Shown: positions 1 through 9,338 of the stretch, piece after piece
How the letters are laid out: every line of letters starts with the position of its first letter
Numbering within the stretch: position 1 is the first letter of the stretch
Assembly (NCBI GenBank): GCA_003695725.1
Contig: RFHX01000341.1
Coordinates: 1-25,770, forward strand
From: J061 sp003695725 [NCBI: Candidatus Schekmanbacteria bacterium]
Lineage (GTDB): Bacteria; Schekmanbacteria; GWA2-38-11
DNA length: 25,770 bases
Direction: 5' to 3'
Position numbers and translations under genes: made by a program
The notes under the pieces: model-generated
What the model saw: only the letters and a program-made list of their open reading frames with translations
The model's database searches: none
Told to the model about the DNA's origin: nothing

Positions 1-2
1 AT

Positions 3-2915
3 GAAGTATTAAGCATTAAAGAAATGCCCACTTCAAAAGAAACTTCTGTTGATAAAAATTCGGGCATTGAATCTAAAACATTTTCATCGATACCTCTTGC
101 TTTTATTAGAAATAGCGGCGAACTCGATAATAGAGTAAAGTATTATGAAAAAGGCATTGGGCATACGACTCTTTTTACGAAAAAAGGGTTTTATATCAAT
201 CTCAGAAAGGTTGGAGAAAACAATCAACAGAAAGTTAAAAGTATTAAGATAGTGCCGCTTGGCAGAAATAAAGATCTTCAAATTAAAACAGTAGGCATTC
301 AAAATGGAACCCTAAATTATCTAATTGGGAATGATCCTTCGAAATGGCGTCGAAATGTAAAGCTTTACAAAAAGGTGATTTACAGCGAAGTCTATGAAGG
401 AGTCAATTTCAAATTTTATGGTAATAACAATCAACTCGAATATGATATTGTAATCAAACCCGGAGCTGACCTGTCAAAGATAAAATTGCGCTATGAAGGA
501 ATAAAAGGGCTTGAAAGGGATGAAGAAGGAAACCTCATAATAGTCCTTTCTGATGGAAATATAATTCAAAGAAAGCCCCATATCTATCAGATAATCAATG
601 ATGAATATATCAATATTGAAGGAGGCTATAAAATTTTTCCGGATAACCGAACCTGCGGCTTTGAAATTGCTTCCTATAATAACGATTATCCACTTGTAAT
701 AGATCCAATATTGAGCTATTCAAGCTATCTTGGCGGAAACAGAAAAGAAATAGGAAATTCTGTGGCAGTTGACGACAATGGCAACCTTTATGTCATAGGC
801 AAAACTGCATCGAGCAATTTCCCTCTTGCCTCGGCATTTCAAACTTCTTTGAAGGAAACAGCCTACGCTCCCCAAACAATAACATCTGACGCTTTCATCA
901 CAAAAGTAGATCCAACAGGAAACACTTTATTATTTTCTACTTATTTTGGTGGAAACAACGATGATTCAGGAAATGATATTGCCATCGACAGCAAAGGCAA
1001 TATCTATATTACAGGACAAACTTTTTCTTCAGATCTTCCTGTCTCAACAACTATTCAAACAGCAAAGAGTGGTTTGTCCGGCGCATCAGGAACTAGTGAT
1101 GCCTTTGTGGCAAAATTGAATTCAACAGGTTCGGCAGTGGAGTATCTTACCTATCTTGGAGGAAGCGAAAACGACTATGCAAATGGAATAGCAATCGATT
1201 CTTCCGGCAATGCCTATATCGCAGGAGTAACTGCTTCAACAGATTTTCCGGTTACATCTGCATTTCAAAGCAGTTCTGCAGGAGGCACTTCGGATGCATT
1301 TGTGGCTAAGATAAATTCTTCCGGAACTTCATTGATTTATTCAACCTATCTTGGTGGTTCTGACACAGATGAAGCAAATGATATTGCAGTAGATTCTTCA
1401 GGGAAAGCAGTCCTGACAGGAGCTACAATTTCATCCGACTTCCCGACAGTTTTACCCCAATGGGGGACAAAATCTGCGCTAAATGACGCCTTTATTACAA
1501 TTCTATCTTCTTCAGGAAATGCATTGGAGTACTCAACTTTTTTTGGAGGTGATGATGACGATATAGGCAATGGGATTGCAGTCAAAGATGATATCATTTA
1601 TTTTGTAGGCACAACCTACTCAGATAACCTTCCTGTACTTACTGATGCCTTGCAGGCAAACTTAGCATCTCCGGGAAGTGGCACTTCAGACATATGTATA
1701 GGAAAGTTTGCACCAACTCCTATGTTTACCACCTATTATGGAGGAAAGGGAGATGATTCAGGAAATGGAATTGCTGTTGGCCCTGATGGAAATATTTATG
1801 TAGTGGGAGATACTGACTCATCGGATTTTCCAATTTATATACCATCACAGAAAAATTTTGGAGGAAATACCGATACAGTTGTAGTAAAAATCAACTCAAC
1901 TGGTGATTCGGTAATATATTCAACATTCTTTGGGGGCAATAAGGTTGATGTAGGCAATGGAATTGCAGTTGACCAAAATGGGAATGCCTATATTACTGGA
2001 TATACTACTACAATCGATGATTTTCCGCTTTCAACTACTCTACAAACCACAAACAATGGTGATTCCGACGCATTCATTGCAAAATTCGACCCTATAGTGA
2101 CGGGCACAATTGAGGTAAGGACAAATCTCGATGAAGCAACTTTTACAATTTCAGGGCCACAAACATTTACTGGTAGCGGCAAACTTTGGACAACGGAGGC
2201 AATTGCAGGAGTTTATACTATAACAATGGGCTCTGTTGATGGCTATAAAACGCCAAATACAAAAAGCAAAACTCTCAATGTTGGTGAAACACTGATTTTC
2301 AGCAAAACCTATGTGCCAACGACAGGTGTAATAACTGTGACAACAAATTTGGATAGCGCTTCATTTACTATTACAGGGCCTGCAACATATACAGGAAGCG
2401 GTAAAGTTTGGAGTCAAAGTGGGGCACCTGAAGGAGAGTATACAATTACTTTTACAGCTGTTGCAGATTATAAAACTCCTGACTCGCAGACCGATACCCT
2501 TGTTGGAGGAGAATCTATCACTTTTGATGCAAAGTACCTTCCAATCAATGCGCCTGATTTGAAGTATAAGAAAATCAAAGCACCAAAATCGGCGAAAAGA
2601 GGGAAAAAGGTCAAGATTATTGCTGTGGTGAAGAATATAGGAAATGAAGACTCAACTTCATCTAAAGTCAAGTTCTATTTGTCAAAGAAAAAATCAAAAT
2701 CCATAGATGCAAAAGCTATTGTAATAGGAAGTAAATCAGTGCCTGCTCTTTCATCAGGAAAGTCGAAAAGCATTACATTGAAAAAGAAGTTGAAGAAAAA
2801 GATAAAGAAAGGCAAATATTATGTAAAGGTTTATTGGGATTCAGAAGATTCAATTTTAGAATCTAATGAGAGCAACAATATTGGAGTATCCAAGAAGAAA
2901 ATGGCTGTTAAGTAA
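3..2915 (+). CDS. Secreted SBBP seven-bladed propeller protein with PEGA-like and CARDB domains (5' partial)
   Basis: This is a large, probably exported surface or envelope protein of unknown function. Residues below count from the first in-frame ATG at 24, but the frame is open to the window edge and no signal peptide is visible, so the true start is probably upstream. Residues 20-228 resemble the DUF7948 domain that commonly precedes SBBP repeats (IPLAFIRNSGELD...VKYYEKG). Residues 229-690 hold seven SBBP repeats, each with a Y-S-T-Y/F-L/F-G-G core, then G-N-x-I-A-V/I-D and a closing S-S-D-F-P; seven blades would close one beta-propeller. Two PEGA-like domains follow (about 693-770 and 771-845), both containing T-N-L-D and G-Y/D-Y-K-T-P. 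A Lys-rich CARDB domain (about 848-955) contains VKNIGN and ends in ESNESNN. A strong terminator follows at 2952. It has no obvious link to the flagellar genes. Domain calls are firm; binding partner is unknown. Confidence 0.85.
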   Translation, partial: EVLSIKEMPTSKETSVDKNSGIESKTFSSIPLAFIRNSGELDNRVKYYEKGIGHTTLFTKKGFYINLRKVGENNQQKVKSIKIVPLGRNKDLQIKTVGIQNGTLNYLIGNDPSKWRRNVKLYKKVIYSEVYEGVNFKFYGNNNQLEYDIVIKPGADLSKIKLRYEGIKGLERDEEGNLIIVLSDGNIIQRKPHIYQIINDEYINIEGGYKIFPDNRTCGFEIASYNNDYPLVIDPILSYSSYLGGNRKEIGNSVAVDDNGNLYVIGKTASSNFPLASAFQTSLKETAYAPQTITSDAFITKVDPTGNTLLFSTYFGGNNDDSGNDIAIDSKGNIYITGQTFSSDLPVSTTIQTAKSGLSGASGTSDAFVAKLNSTGSAVEYLTYLGGSENDYANGIAIDSSGNAYIAGVTASTDFPVTSAFQSSSAGGTSDAFVAKINSSGTSLIYSTYLGGSDTDEANDIAVDSSGKAVLTGATISSDFPTVLPQWGTKSALNDAFITILSSSGNALEYSTFFGGDDDDIGNGIAVKDDIIYFVGTTYSDNLPVLTDALQANLASPGSGTSDICIGKFAPTPMFTTYYGGKGDDSGNGIAVGPDGNIYVVGDTDSSDFPIYIPSQKNFGGNTDTVVVKINSTGDSVIYSTFFGGNKVDVGNGIAVDQNGNAYITGYTTTIDDFPLSTTLQTTNNGDSDAFIAKFDPIVTGTIEVRTNLDEATFTISGPQTFTGSGKLWTTEAIAGVYTITMGSVDGYKTPNTKSKTLNVGETLIFSKTYVPTTGVITVTTNLDSASFTITGPATYTGSGKVWSQSGAPEGEYTITFTAVADYKTPDSQTDTLVGGESITFDAKYLPINAPDLKYKKIKAPKSAKRGKKVKIIAVVKNIGNEDSTSSKVKFYLSKKKSKSIDAKAIVIGSKSVPALSSGKSKSITLKKKLKKKIKKGKYYVKVYWDSEDSILESNESNNIGVSKKKMAVK

Positions 2916-2951
2916 AAAAAGGTAAAACAAACAATTTTTAAAAAAATTTTT

Positions 2952-2985
2952 GCCCTTTAAGGATTTTCCTTGAAGGGCTTTTTTT
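2952..2985 (+). terminator. Intrinsic terminator of the propeller gene
   Basis: GCCCTTTAAGG pairs with CCTTGAAGGGC over 11 base pairs (one G-U) around the loop ATTTT and is followed by seven T residues. It lies 37 bases after the TAA of the propeller gene. An A-rich stretch precedes the stem, so weak termination in the opposite direction is also possible. Confidence 0.93.
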
Positions 2986-3096
2986 CTCGTCATCAGATAA
3001 AGAATTTCATTCTAATTTTCTATGACCCTTTTCTCATATCGAAGAGTATAAAAAAGTTTTCGAAGACTATCAGAAAGAGAAGAATTGAACATCTTT

Positions 3097-3120
3097 CTTG
3101 AAAAAAAACCTTTTTTCAAG
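3097..3120. repeat. Perfect inverted repeat in the 2916-3186 intergenic region
   Basis: CTTGAAAAAA and TTTTTTCAAG form a perfect 10-bp inverted repeat around AACC. No T-run follows on either strand, so it is not a typical terminator. It lies 67 bases before the radical SAM start and could be an operator or an mRNA hairpin. A weak -35/-10 pair (TTGAAA, 17 bases, TAGATA) overlaps it; I do not call a promoter. No gene is seen in this intergenic region. Confidence 0.45.
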
Positions 3121-3186
3121 TAGATAGCATTGGACAGTAAAGAGAGTAAAATAACATTCAATTAATTTATATATAGAGGAATAAGC

Positions 3187-4143
3187 TTGGCAAAAGGATA
3201 TTATTTGCCAGATGAGGAAAATATTTTATCCCGTCAGTGGCTAAAAATTGTCAAGAAGTATGAACCATTACCTGAGTTTCCAAAAATAGTCCAGATACAG
3301 ACAAAGTCTGGATGCAATGCGAATTGTGCATTTTGTCCCAATTATAAAACAATCAATAAACTATCCCACGGGACTATGGATATGGAGCTTTTCAAAAAAA
3401 TAATAGATGAGTGTGTAAGATATCCGATGAAAAGAATCAGTCCATATCTTATGAATGAGCCATTGGCAGATAAGGATATCTGTGAAAAGATTGCATATAT
3501 TACGAAGGTCAAAAAGGAACCTACTTATACAAAGATAAACACGAATGCTACTTTTCTTGATGAAGAGATGGCTCGAAAAATCCTCGATTCAGGCCTTGAC
3601 CGAATTAGTATAAGTTTTCACGGGATTACGAAAGAAACATATGAGAAAAGTATGAAGGGGCTTAATTTTGAGAAAAATTTGAGAAATGTAGAAAGGTTTG
3701 TAGAATTGAAAAACAAAGGTAACTATAAAAAACCACGAATTAGAATTACAATGGTGCATACAAATCTAAATGACAAGGAGCTTGATAAGATTCGGGAGTT
3801 TTGGAGAAATAGAGGCTTGAAGATAAATGTCCATGCCCTTGAAAACAGGACAAGCAACGCAGTTGAGAGAAACAGCTTGAATATAAAGAAGTGGAAAAGA
3901 TTATCAAAATGTGTGCGTTTGATGGAGCAGGCATATATTCTTTATAATGGAGATGTTCTTTTATGCTGTGTTGATTGGGAAAGAAGCACAGTACTTGGAA
4001 ATTTAAAGAAGCATTCTCTGTATGAAGTCTGGAATAGTGAAAAATATATGAAGATACGAAGAGCTTACTATAGAAATAAAACGGAAGGAATTCTTTGCGG
4101 CAAATGCCTAATTCAGGATGAAGAAGATTTTGTGATGAGTTAG
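3187..4143 (+). CDS. Radical SAM/SPASM domain protein
   Basis: A 318-residue radical SAM enzyme. The C-x3-C-x2-C motif that holds the SAM-binding 4Fe-4S cluster is at C43, C47 and C50 (SGCNANCAFCPN). A C-terminal SPASM-like region carries C242, C260-C261, C304 and C307, with the usual L-x-N-G-D-V-x-x-C-C and G-N-L-x-x-x-S-L-x-x-V-W-N signature, so at least one auxiliary cluster is likely. The start is TTG, chosen because AGAGGA lies at good spacing upstream and there is no better ATG. Family members act on ribosomal peptides, sugars or other small molecules; no precursor peptide gene is visible here, so the substrate is unknown. It is convergent with the CgeB-TPR-GT2 gene, with 15 bases between the stops. 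It could belong to the glycan pathway, but this is only suggested by proximity. Confidence 0.85.
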   Translation: MAKGYYLPDEENILSRQWLKIVKKYEPLPEFPKIVQIQTKSGCNANCAFCPNYKTINKLSHGTMDMELFKKIIDECVRYPMKRISPYLMNEPLADKDICEKIAYITKVKKEPTYTKINTNATFLDEEMARKILDSGLDRISISFHGITKETYEKSMKGLNFEKNLRNVERFVELKNKGNYKKPRIRITMVHTNLNDKELDKIREFWRNRGLKINVHALENRTSNAVERNSLNIKKWKRLSKCVRLMEQAYILYNGDVLLCCVDWERSTVLGNLKKHSLYEVWNSEKYMKIRRAYYRNKTEGILCGKCLIQDEEDFVMS

Positions 4144-4158
4144 GCAAGATTTGGATTT

Positions 4159-7100
4159 TCATCTAAATGCCGCTAACGGGGAAGAATTCTTTTGTACAAA
4201 TTTTTTTCTCATTTCGATTTCTTCTCTAAGAAGTTTAATATTATTCTGCTGAACTTTTAAGATTTCAGGATTGTTTCTCACAAGATAGTTGTATTTATCA
4301 TAAAGTTTCATCAGAGTATCGAGATACCTTTCTCTTTCTGCTGTACGGCTATTTGAGTTGTCTGCCCGTATTCTGTATTCAGCCGTTGCCTCATTGAGAT
4401 GAAAAAATGCATTATCAAGCGCCAATCTGATGAGCATATCCCAATCTTCGTGCACATCAAAACTTTCATCGAATAGCCCCGCATCTTCTACTGCTTCCTT
4501 TTCTGCCATAAGGGTTATAATTGGGATATAATTTTTCATAAGTAAAAGCGATGGATCAAAATCATTTGTTTTGTATATTTCCTTAACAACTTTCTTTTCT
4601 TCATTATTTAGAAGAAGCTCTTTTACACAATAACAATTGCTGTATGCAACTTTTACATTATTTTTTTGTATTGCGTCGTATAGTTTGTTGAGGTGAGAGG
4701 GATAGAAAATATCATCGTCATCGAGAAATGCTAAATGTTTTCCTCTTGCAATTTTTATGGCGCTGTTCCATGCTGCGCTTCTTCCAAGATTTGTTCCGTG
4801 ATTTACCAATGATATTTTTAGTTTATTCTTATAGTTTGCCGCAATCTCTGTCACATCTGCTCCACCATCGTTTACCAATACTACTTCAAAATCTTTGAAT
4901 TCCTGCTGCACAAGACTTTCCAAGCATTCCTTCAACAAATTAGGCCTATTATAGGTTCTTACAAGAACTGAAACTTTAGGGAATGGTCTCTTATTGTCCG
5001 ACAAAATAGGCAAAGTGAGAATTCTTGAAAATTTCCTTCGATATTTCGTAGAATCATCTCTACCCTTTTTAATCTTGTAGCGGTAAAGTTCTACAAGAGT
5101 TTTTTTGATATGATTTTTTTCTTCCTTACTGAATTTTTCTTCAGCTTTTTCTAAAATATCAATAGCATCATCATAGAGAGAAGAGTTTATTAATAGAGAT
5201 GCGCCTCGCAATAACAACCTTATGTCCTTTGGATTTTTGGTAAAGGCAAGGGTTAAAAACTCGATTACATTTGTAAGATGTCCTAACTTCAAGGCGTCGA
5301 TGCTTTTGAAAGGCGAAGGTGTTTCTCCTGTTTTTCTCCTAAGAAAAAGGATGATATTTTTGATTTCTTTTGTGCATAGCCGGTATGCCCTGATCGTTTT
5401 ACAGATTTTTAATGTCGTTTTACATTCCTGTAAGCATTCATTGTACTTTTTATTTCTATAAAGAAATTTTATGTAAGCAATGCGAAGTTCTATGTTGAGA
5501 GGCAGAAGGTTAAGGGCTTTCTTGTATGTCCTCTCTGCAAACTCGATATCTTCTAAAATATCAGCCAATTCTGCAAGCTCTTTTAAAATCATTCCGCGCT
5601 CACAATTTTTGGAAATAGATTTTTGCCAACATTCATAAGCTTCATACACTTTTCCTTCACTTAGAAGTATTTTGCCAATAAAATACCAGCAAGTAGATAT
5701 ATATAGGTTGTTTGCGGCAAGAAGTCCTCTTTGTGATTTGTTTTCAGAGATCGTGATTAAACAATCATTCAAGATTTTTTTGAAATCTTGAGGTTTTTTG
5801 TGGTGCTCAAAGTGATATAGGCACCACGGATCTAAGTTTTCCGCTCTTTCAGACATTTTACCAATAGCAAGTCTGAAATTCTTTTCTGCCTTTCTGGTTT
5901 CATTGATGGTGAAATAGATAAAAGCTAAATTGAAATATGCCATTGCATAGTCAGGAAATCTTTTTATTGCGCGTTGAAGAATCGCAATCGCATCAGATAG
6001 ATTTTTGTCTTTGTTGAAGTTTTCACTCGTTTTGAAAGCTATTGAAGATTTTACTACAGCCAAGTCGGTTAAGATCTTTGGGGATTCCTGAATGGCTGCC
6101 GCTTTTTCTAAAAGTTCTGCAGATTTGAAAAGATATGAAATATTTCGCGGAATAAAGGTTTCATAAAAATTGTAATAATATGTTTCGGCTTGTCTAATGA
6201 GCTTCTCGGTTTCCGGCAGTTCTTTGAACTGTCTTTTTGTTTTTGAAATAATATCAAGTTTTTCTTCAATAAAGTCTATCAGTTCTTTAAAACGATATCT
6301 GCTTTCAAACTCTCTGTTTACGCGATTAAAACATTTTTTGACTGTTCCCTTACGCAGATTTTCATCATTGAGAAACTTGTCGATTACTTTTTCAAAATCG
6401 CTGTCATCGAACTTTGCATATTCATCGTCATTGAAATATTTTGCTGTTTCTTTCCCTGAATCGAGAACCAATGCACCTTGAGCGACAGCATCGGTAAATC
6501 TAAGTTGAAGCTCTCCTCTTCTGTGGAATGTAAAGACAAGTTTTGATTTTCTCAGGATTTCAAGATATTCTTCAATACTCGAGCCGGGATAATTGATATA
6601 GATGTTATACTTGTCCGATAATTCACAGAGGCGCATCAACCATTTTGATCTATCTAGATGGCTTACATCGTTTATTGAGCCGGTGAAAGAAATATCAAAC
6701 TCTCTCTTTCCAATGGAGTCGATATCTTTGTGAATATGTTCCTTTAGGACGCCAAAATAATGGAAGGGATAAACATTTTTTGCCCCCAGAGATTCAACAG
6801 ATTTTCTTGAATCTTCTCCGAGCACTATCGTCATATCGAATATATCCGCACATGTTTTTGCAATGGCAAGCCTGTAATCCCAATCTGCAGTTATGTTGAT
6901 TATAGGAAAGGGCGCATTTTCTATACCCGGTGGAATAAATAGCCAGTCGATATGGGTACATATGCAGATATCGGGCATCCATCCCTTTGGGAGACGTGAA
7001 ATAATTGTTTCAAATGTATCTTCAGGAGCGCATTTTATATCAACGCCGTCGGCATAACCAAAGGTTATGACTTCATGCCCAAAAAAATTTTTTGTTACAT

Positions 7101-7173
7101 AAGCATCAGGCCAACTTTGAGGCAGTGAAGCCGCTGTAACGGTTTTTCCGAGTCCGAGCAGCAATATTTTCAT
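4159..7173 (-). CDS. CgeB-like glycosyltransferase - TPR - GT2 glycosyltransferase fusion
   Basis: A cytoplasmic bifunctional glycosyltransferase of 1004 residues. I prefer the ATG at 7173 (MKILLLGLGK) with GAGG upstream; an ATG at 7188 lacks a ribosome site. Residues 1-305 are a CgeB-like GT-B domain, including ISFTGSIND near 162 and LRFTDAVAQGALVLDSG near 224-240. Residues about 320-700 are a helical TPR-rich linker with segments such as AMAYFNLAFIYF. Residues about 732-1004 are a GT2 domain with VSVLVRTYNRPN, the metal-binding DDDD at 818-821 and the acidic HEDWD at 908-912. The start lies inside the end of the upstream B12/radical SAM gene (68-base overlap), implying coupling. Third gene of the epimerase operon. 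TPR segments often bind protein substrates, which would fit flagellin as target; the sugar donors are unknown. Confidence 0.87.
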   Translation of the reverse strand: MKILLLGLGKTVTAASLPQSWPDAYVTKNFFGHEVITFGYADGVDIKCAPEDTFETIISRLPKGWMPDICICTHIDWLFIPPGIENAPFPIINITADWDYRLAIAKTCADIFDMTIVLGEDSRKSVESLGAKNVYPFHYFGVLKEHIHKDIDSIGKREFDISFTGSINDVSHLDRSKWLMRLCELSDKYNIYINYPGSSIEEYLEILRKSKLVFTFHRRGELQLRFTDAVAQGALVLDSGKETAKYFNDDEYAKFDDSDFEKVIDKFLNDENLRKGTVKKCFNRVNREFESRYRFKELIDFIEEKLDIISKTKRQFKELPETEKLIRQAETYYYNFYETFIPRNISYLFKSAELLEKAAAIQESPKILTDLAVVKSSIAFKTSENFNKDKNLSDAIAILQRAIKRFPDYAMAYFNLAFIYFTINETRKAEKNFRLAIGKMSERAENLDPWCLYHFEHHKKPQDFKKILNDCLITISENKSQRGLLAANNLYISTCWYFIGKILLSEGKVYEAYECWQKSISKNCERGMILKELAELADILEDIEFAERTYKKALNLLPLNIELRIAYIKFLYRNKKYNECLQECKTTLKICKTIRAYRLCTKEIKNIILFLRRKTGETPSPFKSIDALKLGHLTNVIEFLTLAFTKNPKDIRLLLRGASLLINSSLYDDAIDILEKAEEKFSKEEKNHIKKTLVELYRYKIKKGRDDSTKYRRKFSRILTLPILSDNKRPFPKVSVLVRTYNRPNLLKECLESLVQQEFKDFEVVLVNDGGADVTEIAANYKNKLKISLVNHGTNLGRSAAWNSAIKIARGKHLAFLDDDDIFYPSHLNKLYDAIQKNNVKVAYSNCYCVKELLLNNEEKKVVKEIYKTNDFDPSLLLMKNYIPIITLMAEKEAVEDAGLFDESFDVHEDWDMLIRLALDNAFFHLNEATAEYRIRADNSNSRTAERERYLDTLMKLYDKYNYLVRNNPEILKVQQNNIKLLREEIEMRKKFVQKNSSPLAAFR

Positions 7174-8464
7174 ATTTCCATTCCTCATTTCTTAGATAGG
7201 TTATCATTTCAGACCTTAATCTCATTAGCTCAAAGGTGTTACGATTCTTGGCGACGAATCCTTTATCTATGTCGTCAGGTTCCCAATAAAACCAATAGTT
7301 TTCAAGATCTTCCTTGTCGATTGTAACTCCATATTTTTCAGGATTATTCCAAACATCAGTTCCCGGAAGAGGAATGAATGTTGACATATGCACTTTATCA
7401 GGTTGTGTTTCTTCGAGAAATGCTTTTGTTTCTTCCACTGTCTTTCTGTTTTCTCCGGGAAAGCCAAAAAGGATAAAAACCTTTGTCCTGATTCCGGCAT
7501 TCTTTATTTCCCTAATGGCATTTCTATAATGATCAAGCGTTTCTCCTTTATTCATTCTTTTTAGAAGTTCTTCTGAACCTGTTTCAACACCTATCAGAAG
7601 TTCTTCGCATCCGCTTTTCTTCATCATTCTTAATGTTTCCCTATCTACACGGTCAGCGCGGCTTATGGCGATGTAGGTAATATTTAAAGGCATAAGTTTT
7701 TTGGAAATTTCCATTACCCTTTTCGAATCAAGAGTATAAGTGTCATCCATAAAACGCAAATGGTGAATGTCATAGGTTTCTTTTATATGCCTGACTTCGT
7801 CAGCAACATTTTGAGCCGATCTTGGCCTGTAGATTCTTTTCCAGTGGTTTGTGTCGCAATAAGCGCATTTATAGGGACAACCACGGCTTGTTATTATGGA
7901 GGTTGTATCGACACCTTTCTCACCGTGAACTCCTGATTTGCTCTTTAAAATATTGATTGGAACAAGATGCCTTGCTGGAAATGGAAGAATATCGAGATTC
8001 TTTATGAAAGGGCGTGGTGCATTGATGCATATCTCTTTACCTCTTCTGTATGCAATTCCCCTTATTTCATCCAAAGGGACTCCTTTGGCTATATCGAGCA
8101 TTGTCATTTCGCCTTCACCTATAACTGCAATGTCGATTAAGTTTTCGTCAAGAACCCTTAAAAAATATGAGCTTGCACACGCACCTCCTCCTACTACCAG
8201 AGCATTGCGTCCCTTCTCTTTTTTTATCCTTTCAGCAATTTTGAAGGATTCTTTGAGAACTGCTATGCTGTGTATCGATATTCCATAAATTTCGGCATCA
8301 GGGATCTCTTTTTCTGCATCTTCACAGAAGTTTACATAAGAAACATCAAATCCATATTCTTCAAGGGAAGCCGCTATATATAAAAGTCCTATTGGGGGAT
8401 AAGCAAGTTTGTCCTGCAACCCAGGAGCATCAGGATTGATCAAACAAATTCTGTATTTAGACAT
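7106..8464 (-). CDS. B12-binding-type radical SAM enzyme
   Basis: A 452-residue protein of the cobalamin-binding radical SAM class (class B methyltransferase-like). Residues 1-140 form a Rossmann-type B12-binding-like domain (INPDAPG, PPIGLLYIAASLEE, VVGGGAC, IGEGE); the DxHxxG base-off motif is absent, as in many of these enzymes. The radical SAM core carries C196, C200 and C203 (SRGCPYKCAYC), followed by RFMDDTY and GVETGSEELLKRMNKG, typical of this class. Reactions in the family include C-methylation and ring rearrangements, sometimes on sugars or lipids. The ATG directly follows the TGA of the epimerase gene, and its Shine-Dalgarno AAAGGAGG is embedded in the epimerase 3' end, so the two are coupled. 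In context it may modify a nucleotide sugar or the attached glycan; this is inference. Confidence 0.87.
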   Translation of the reverse strand: MSKYRICLINPDAPGLQDKLAYPPIGLLYIAASLEEYGFDVSYVNFCEDAEKEIPDAEIYGISIHSIAVLKESFKIAERIKKEKGRNALVVGGGACASSYFLRVLDENLIDIAVIGEGEMTMLDIAKGVPLDEIRGIAYRRGKEICINAPRPFIKNLDILPFPARHLVPINILKSKSGVHGEKGVDTTSIITSRGCPYKCAYCDTNHWKRIYRPRSAQNVADEVRHIKETYDIHHLRFMDDTYTLDSKRVMEISKKLMPLNITYIAISRADRVDRETLRMMKKSGCEELLIGVETGSEELLKRMNKGETLDHYRNAIREIKNAGIRTKVFILFGFPGENRKTVEETKAFLEETQPDKVHMSTFIPLPGTDVWNNPEKYGVTIDKEDLENYWFYWEPDDIDKGFVAKNRNTFELMRLRSEMITYLRNEEWKYENIAARTRKNRYSGFTASKLA

Positions 8465-9295
8465 TCATTTCCTCCTTTCAAAGTATTCGATTGTTTTTTT
8501 CAGTCCTTCTTCAAGGGAATGTTCTTCCTTCCATCCAAGACTTTTGATTCGTTCATTATTGAAACAAAGTTTTACTTTAGTTCCTGACCAGCTTATAGGA
8601 AGTTTTTTATTGAATAGGCGGGAAAGTATTTCATAAACTTCAGACAGCTTTACGCTTTTGCCATGGCTTACATTGAGAGTTTCTTTGCTCCACTGCATCG
8701 ACATAGCAAAAGCATTTGCGACATCTCCGATATAAATGAAATCGAATTCAGACTCTATGTCATGGAATAACTTGATTGGTTCATCTTTAAGGAATCCTGA
8801 TACCATATCGAAGATAGGATTTTTGTACATATGAGGTCCATAAAGACCGCTGGGCCTCAATATGACATAATCAATTTTATGCGTATAATGATACTGCTTT
8901 ACATAAAATTCACCGGCAAGCTTGCTTACGCCGTAAGGTCCCGATACATCGGTGCTGTCTAAGGGATCGTCCTCTTTTGCGCCATATAAGTTTCTATAAA
9001 CAAGGACAGTCGATGCATAGATAATCTTTGGTATTTTTGCTTTAACTGCTGCATCGAGAATATGAAGAGTTCCAAGGGCGTTTATCCTGAAATCCTCAAT
9101 CATCTCTTTTCTTGCAAGATATACCTTGGGGTTTGCGGCAAGATGAAAAAGAATATCGGCGGGGGGAAGGGCAACAGGTTTTCTTATATCAATATCCTTG
9201 CTGCTTAGGGGGGTTACTTCATGGCCTGAATTTTGCAGTAGTGGGACAAGGTTTTTGCCTACAAAACCTGTTGCCCCCGTTATTATTATTTTCAT
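8465..9295 (-). CDS. NAD-dependent epimerase/dehydratase family protein
   Basis: An extended short-chain dehydrogenase of 276 residues, probably acting on a nucleotide sugar in the cytoplasm. The N terminus has the NAD-binding GATGFVG (7-13), an HLAANP segment at 51-56, S95-T96 and the catalytic Y121-x3-K125 (YGVSK), then RPSGLYGP. The substrate (epimerase, 4,6-dehydratase or 4-reductase) cannot be read from the sequence. The ATG at 9295 is chosen because the frame-compatible TTG at 9355 lies inside the sigma-54 promoter and the expected transcript starts near 9328. The ribosome site is modest (AAGGAATC, 12 bases from ATG). It is the first gene of the operon with the B12/radical SAM enzyme and the CgeB-TPR-GT2 protein, so it probably supplies or modifies the sugar donor for that glycosyltransferase. 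Confidence 0.88.
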   Translation of the reverse strand: MKIIITGATGFVGKNLVPLLQNSGHEVTPLSSKDIDIRKPVALPPADILFHLAANPKVYLARKEMIEDFRINALGTLHILDAAVKAKIPKIIYASTVLVYRNLYGAKEDDPLDSTDVSGPYGVSKLAGEFYVKQYHYTHKIDYVILRPSGLYGPHMYKNPIFDMVSGFLKDEPIKLFHDIESEFDFIYIGDVANAFAMSMQWSKETLNVSHGKSVKLSEVYEILSRLFNKKLPISWSGTKVKLCFNNERIKSLGWKEEHSLEEGLKKTIEYFERRK

Positions 9296-9338
9296 AGATT
9301 TAATGATTCCTTTTTTAAAAAGATTTGCTTTTTTGATA

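Noticed and set aside
3746-4162. A 138-codon open frame on the minus strand opposite the radical SAM gene
   Set aside because: The + strand has clear radical SAM/SPASM motifs through this stretch; the antisense frame shows no domain.
7938-8288. A 116-codon + strand frame opposite the B12/radical SAM gene
   Set aside because: It is a shadow of a gene with clear family motifs and has no ribosome site or domain.
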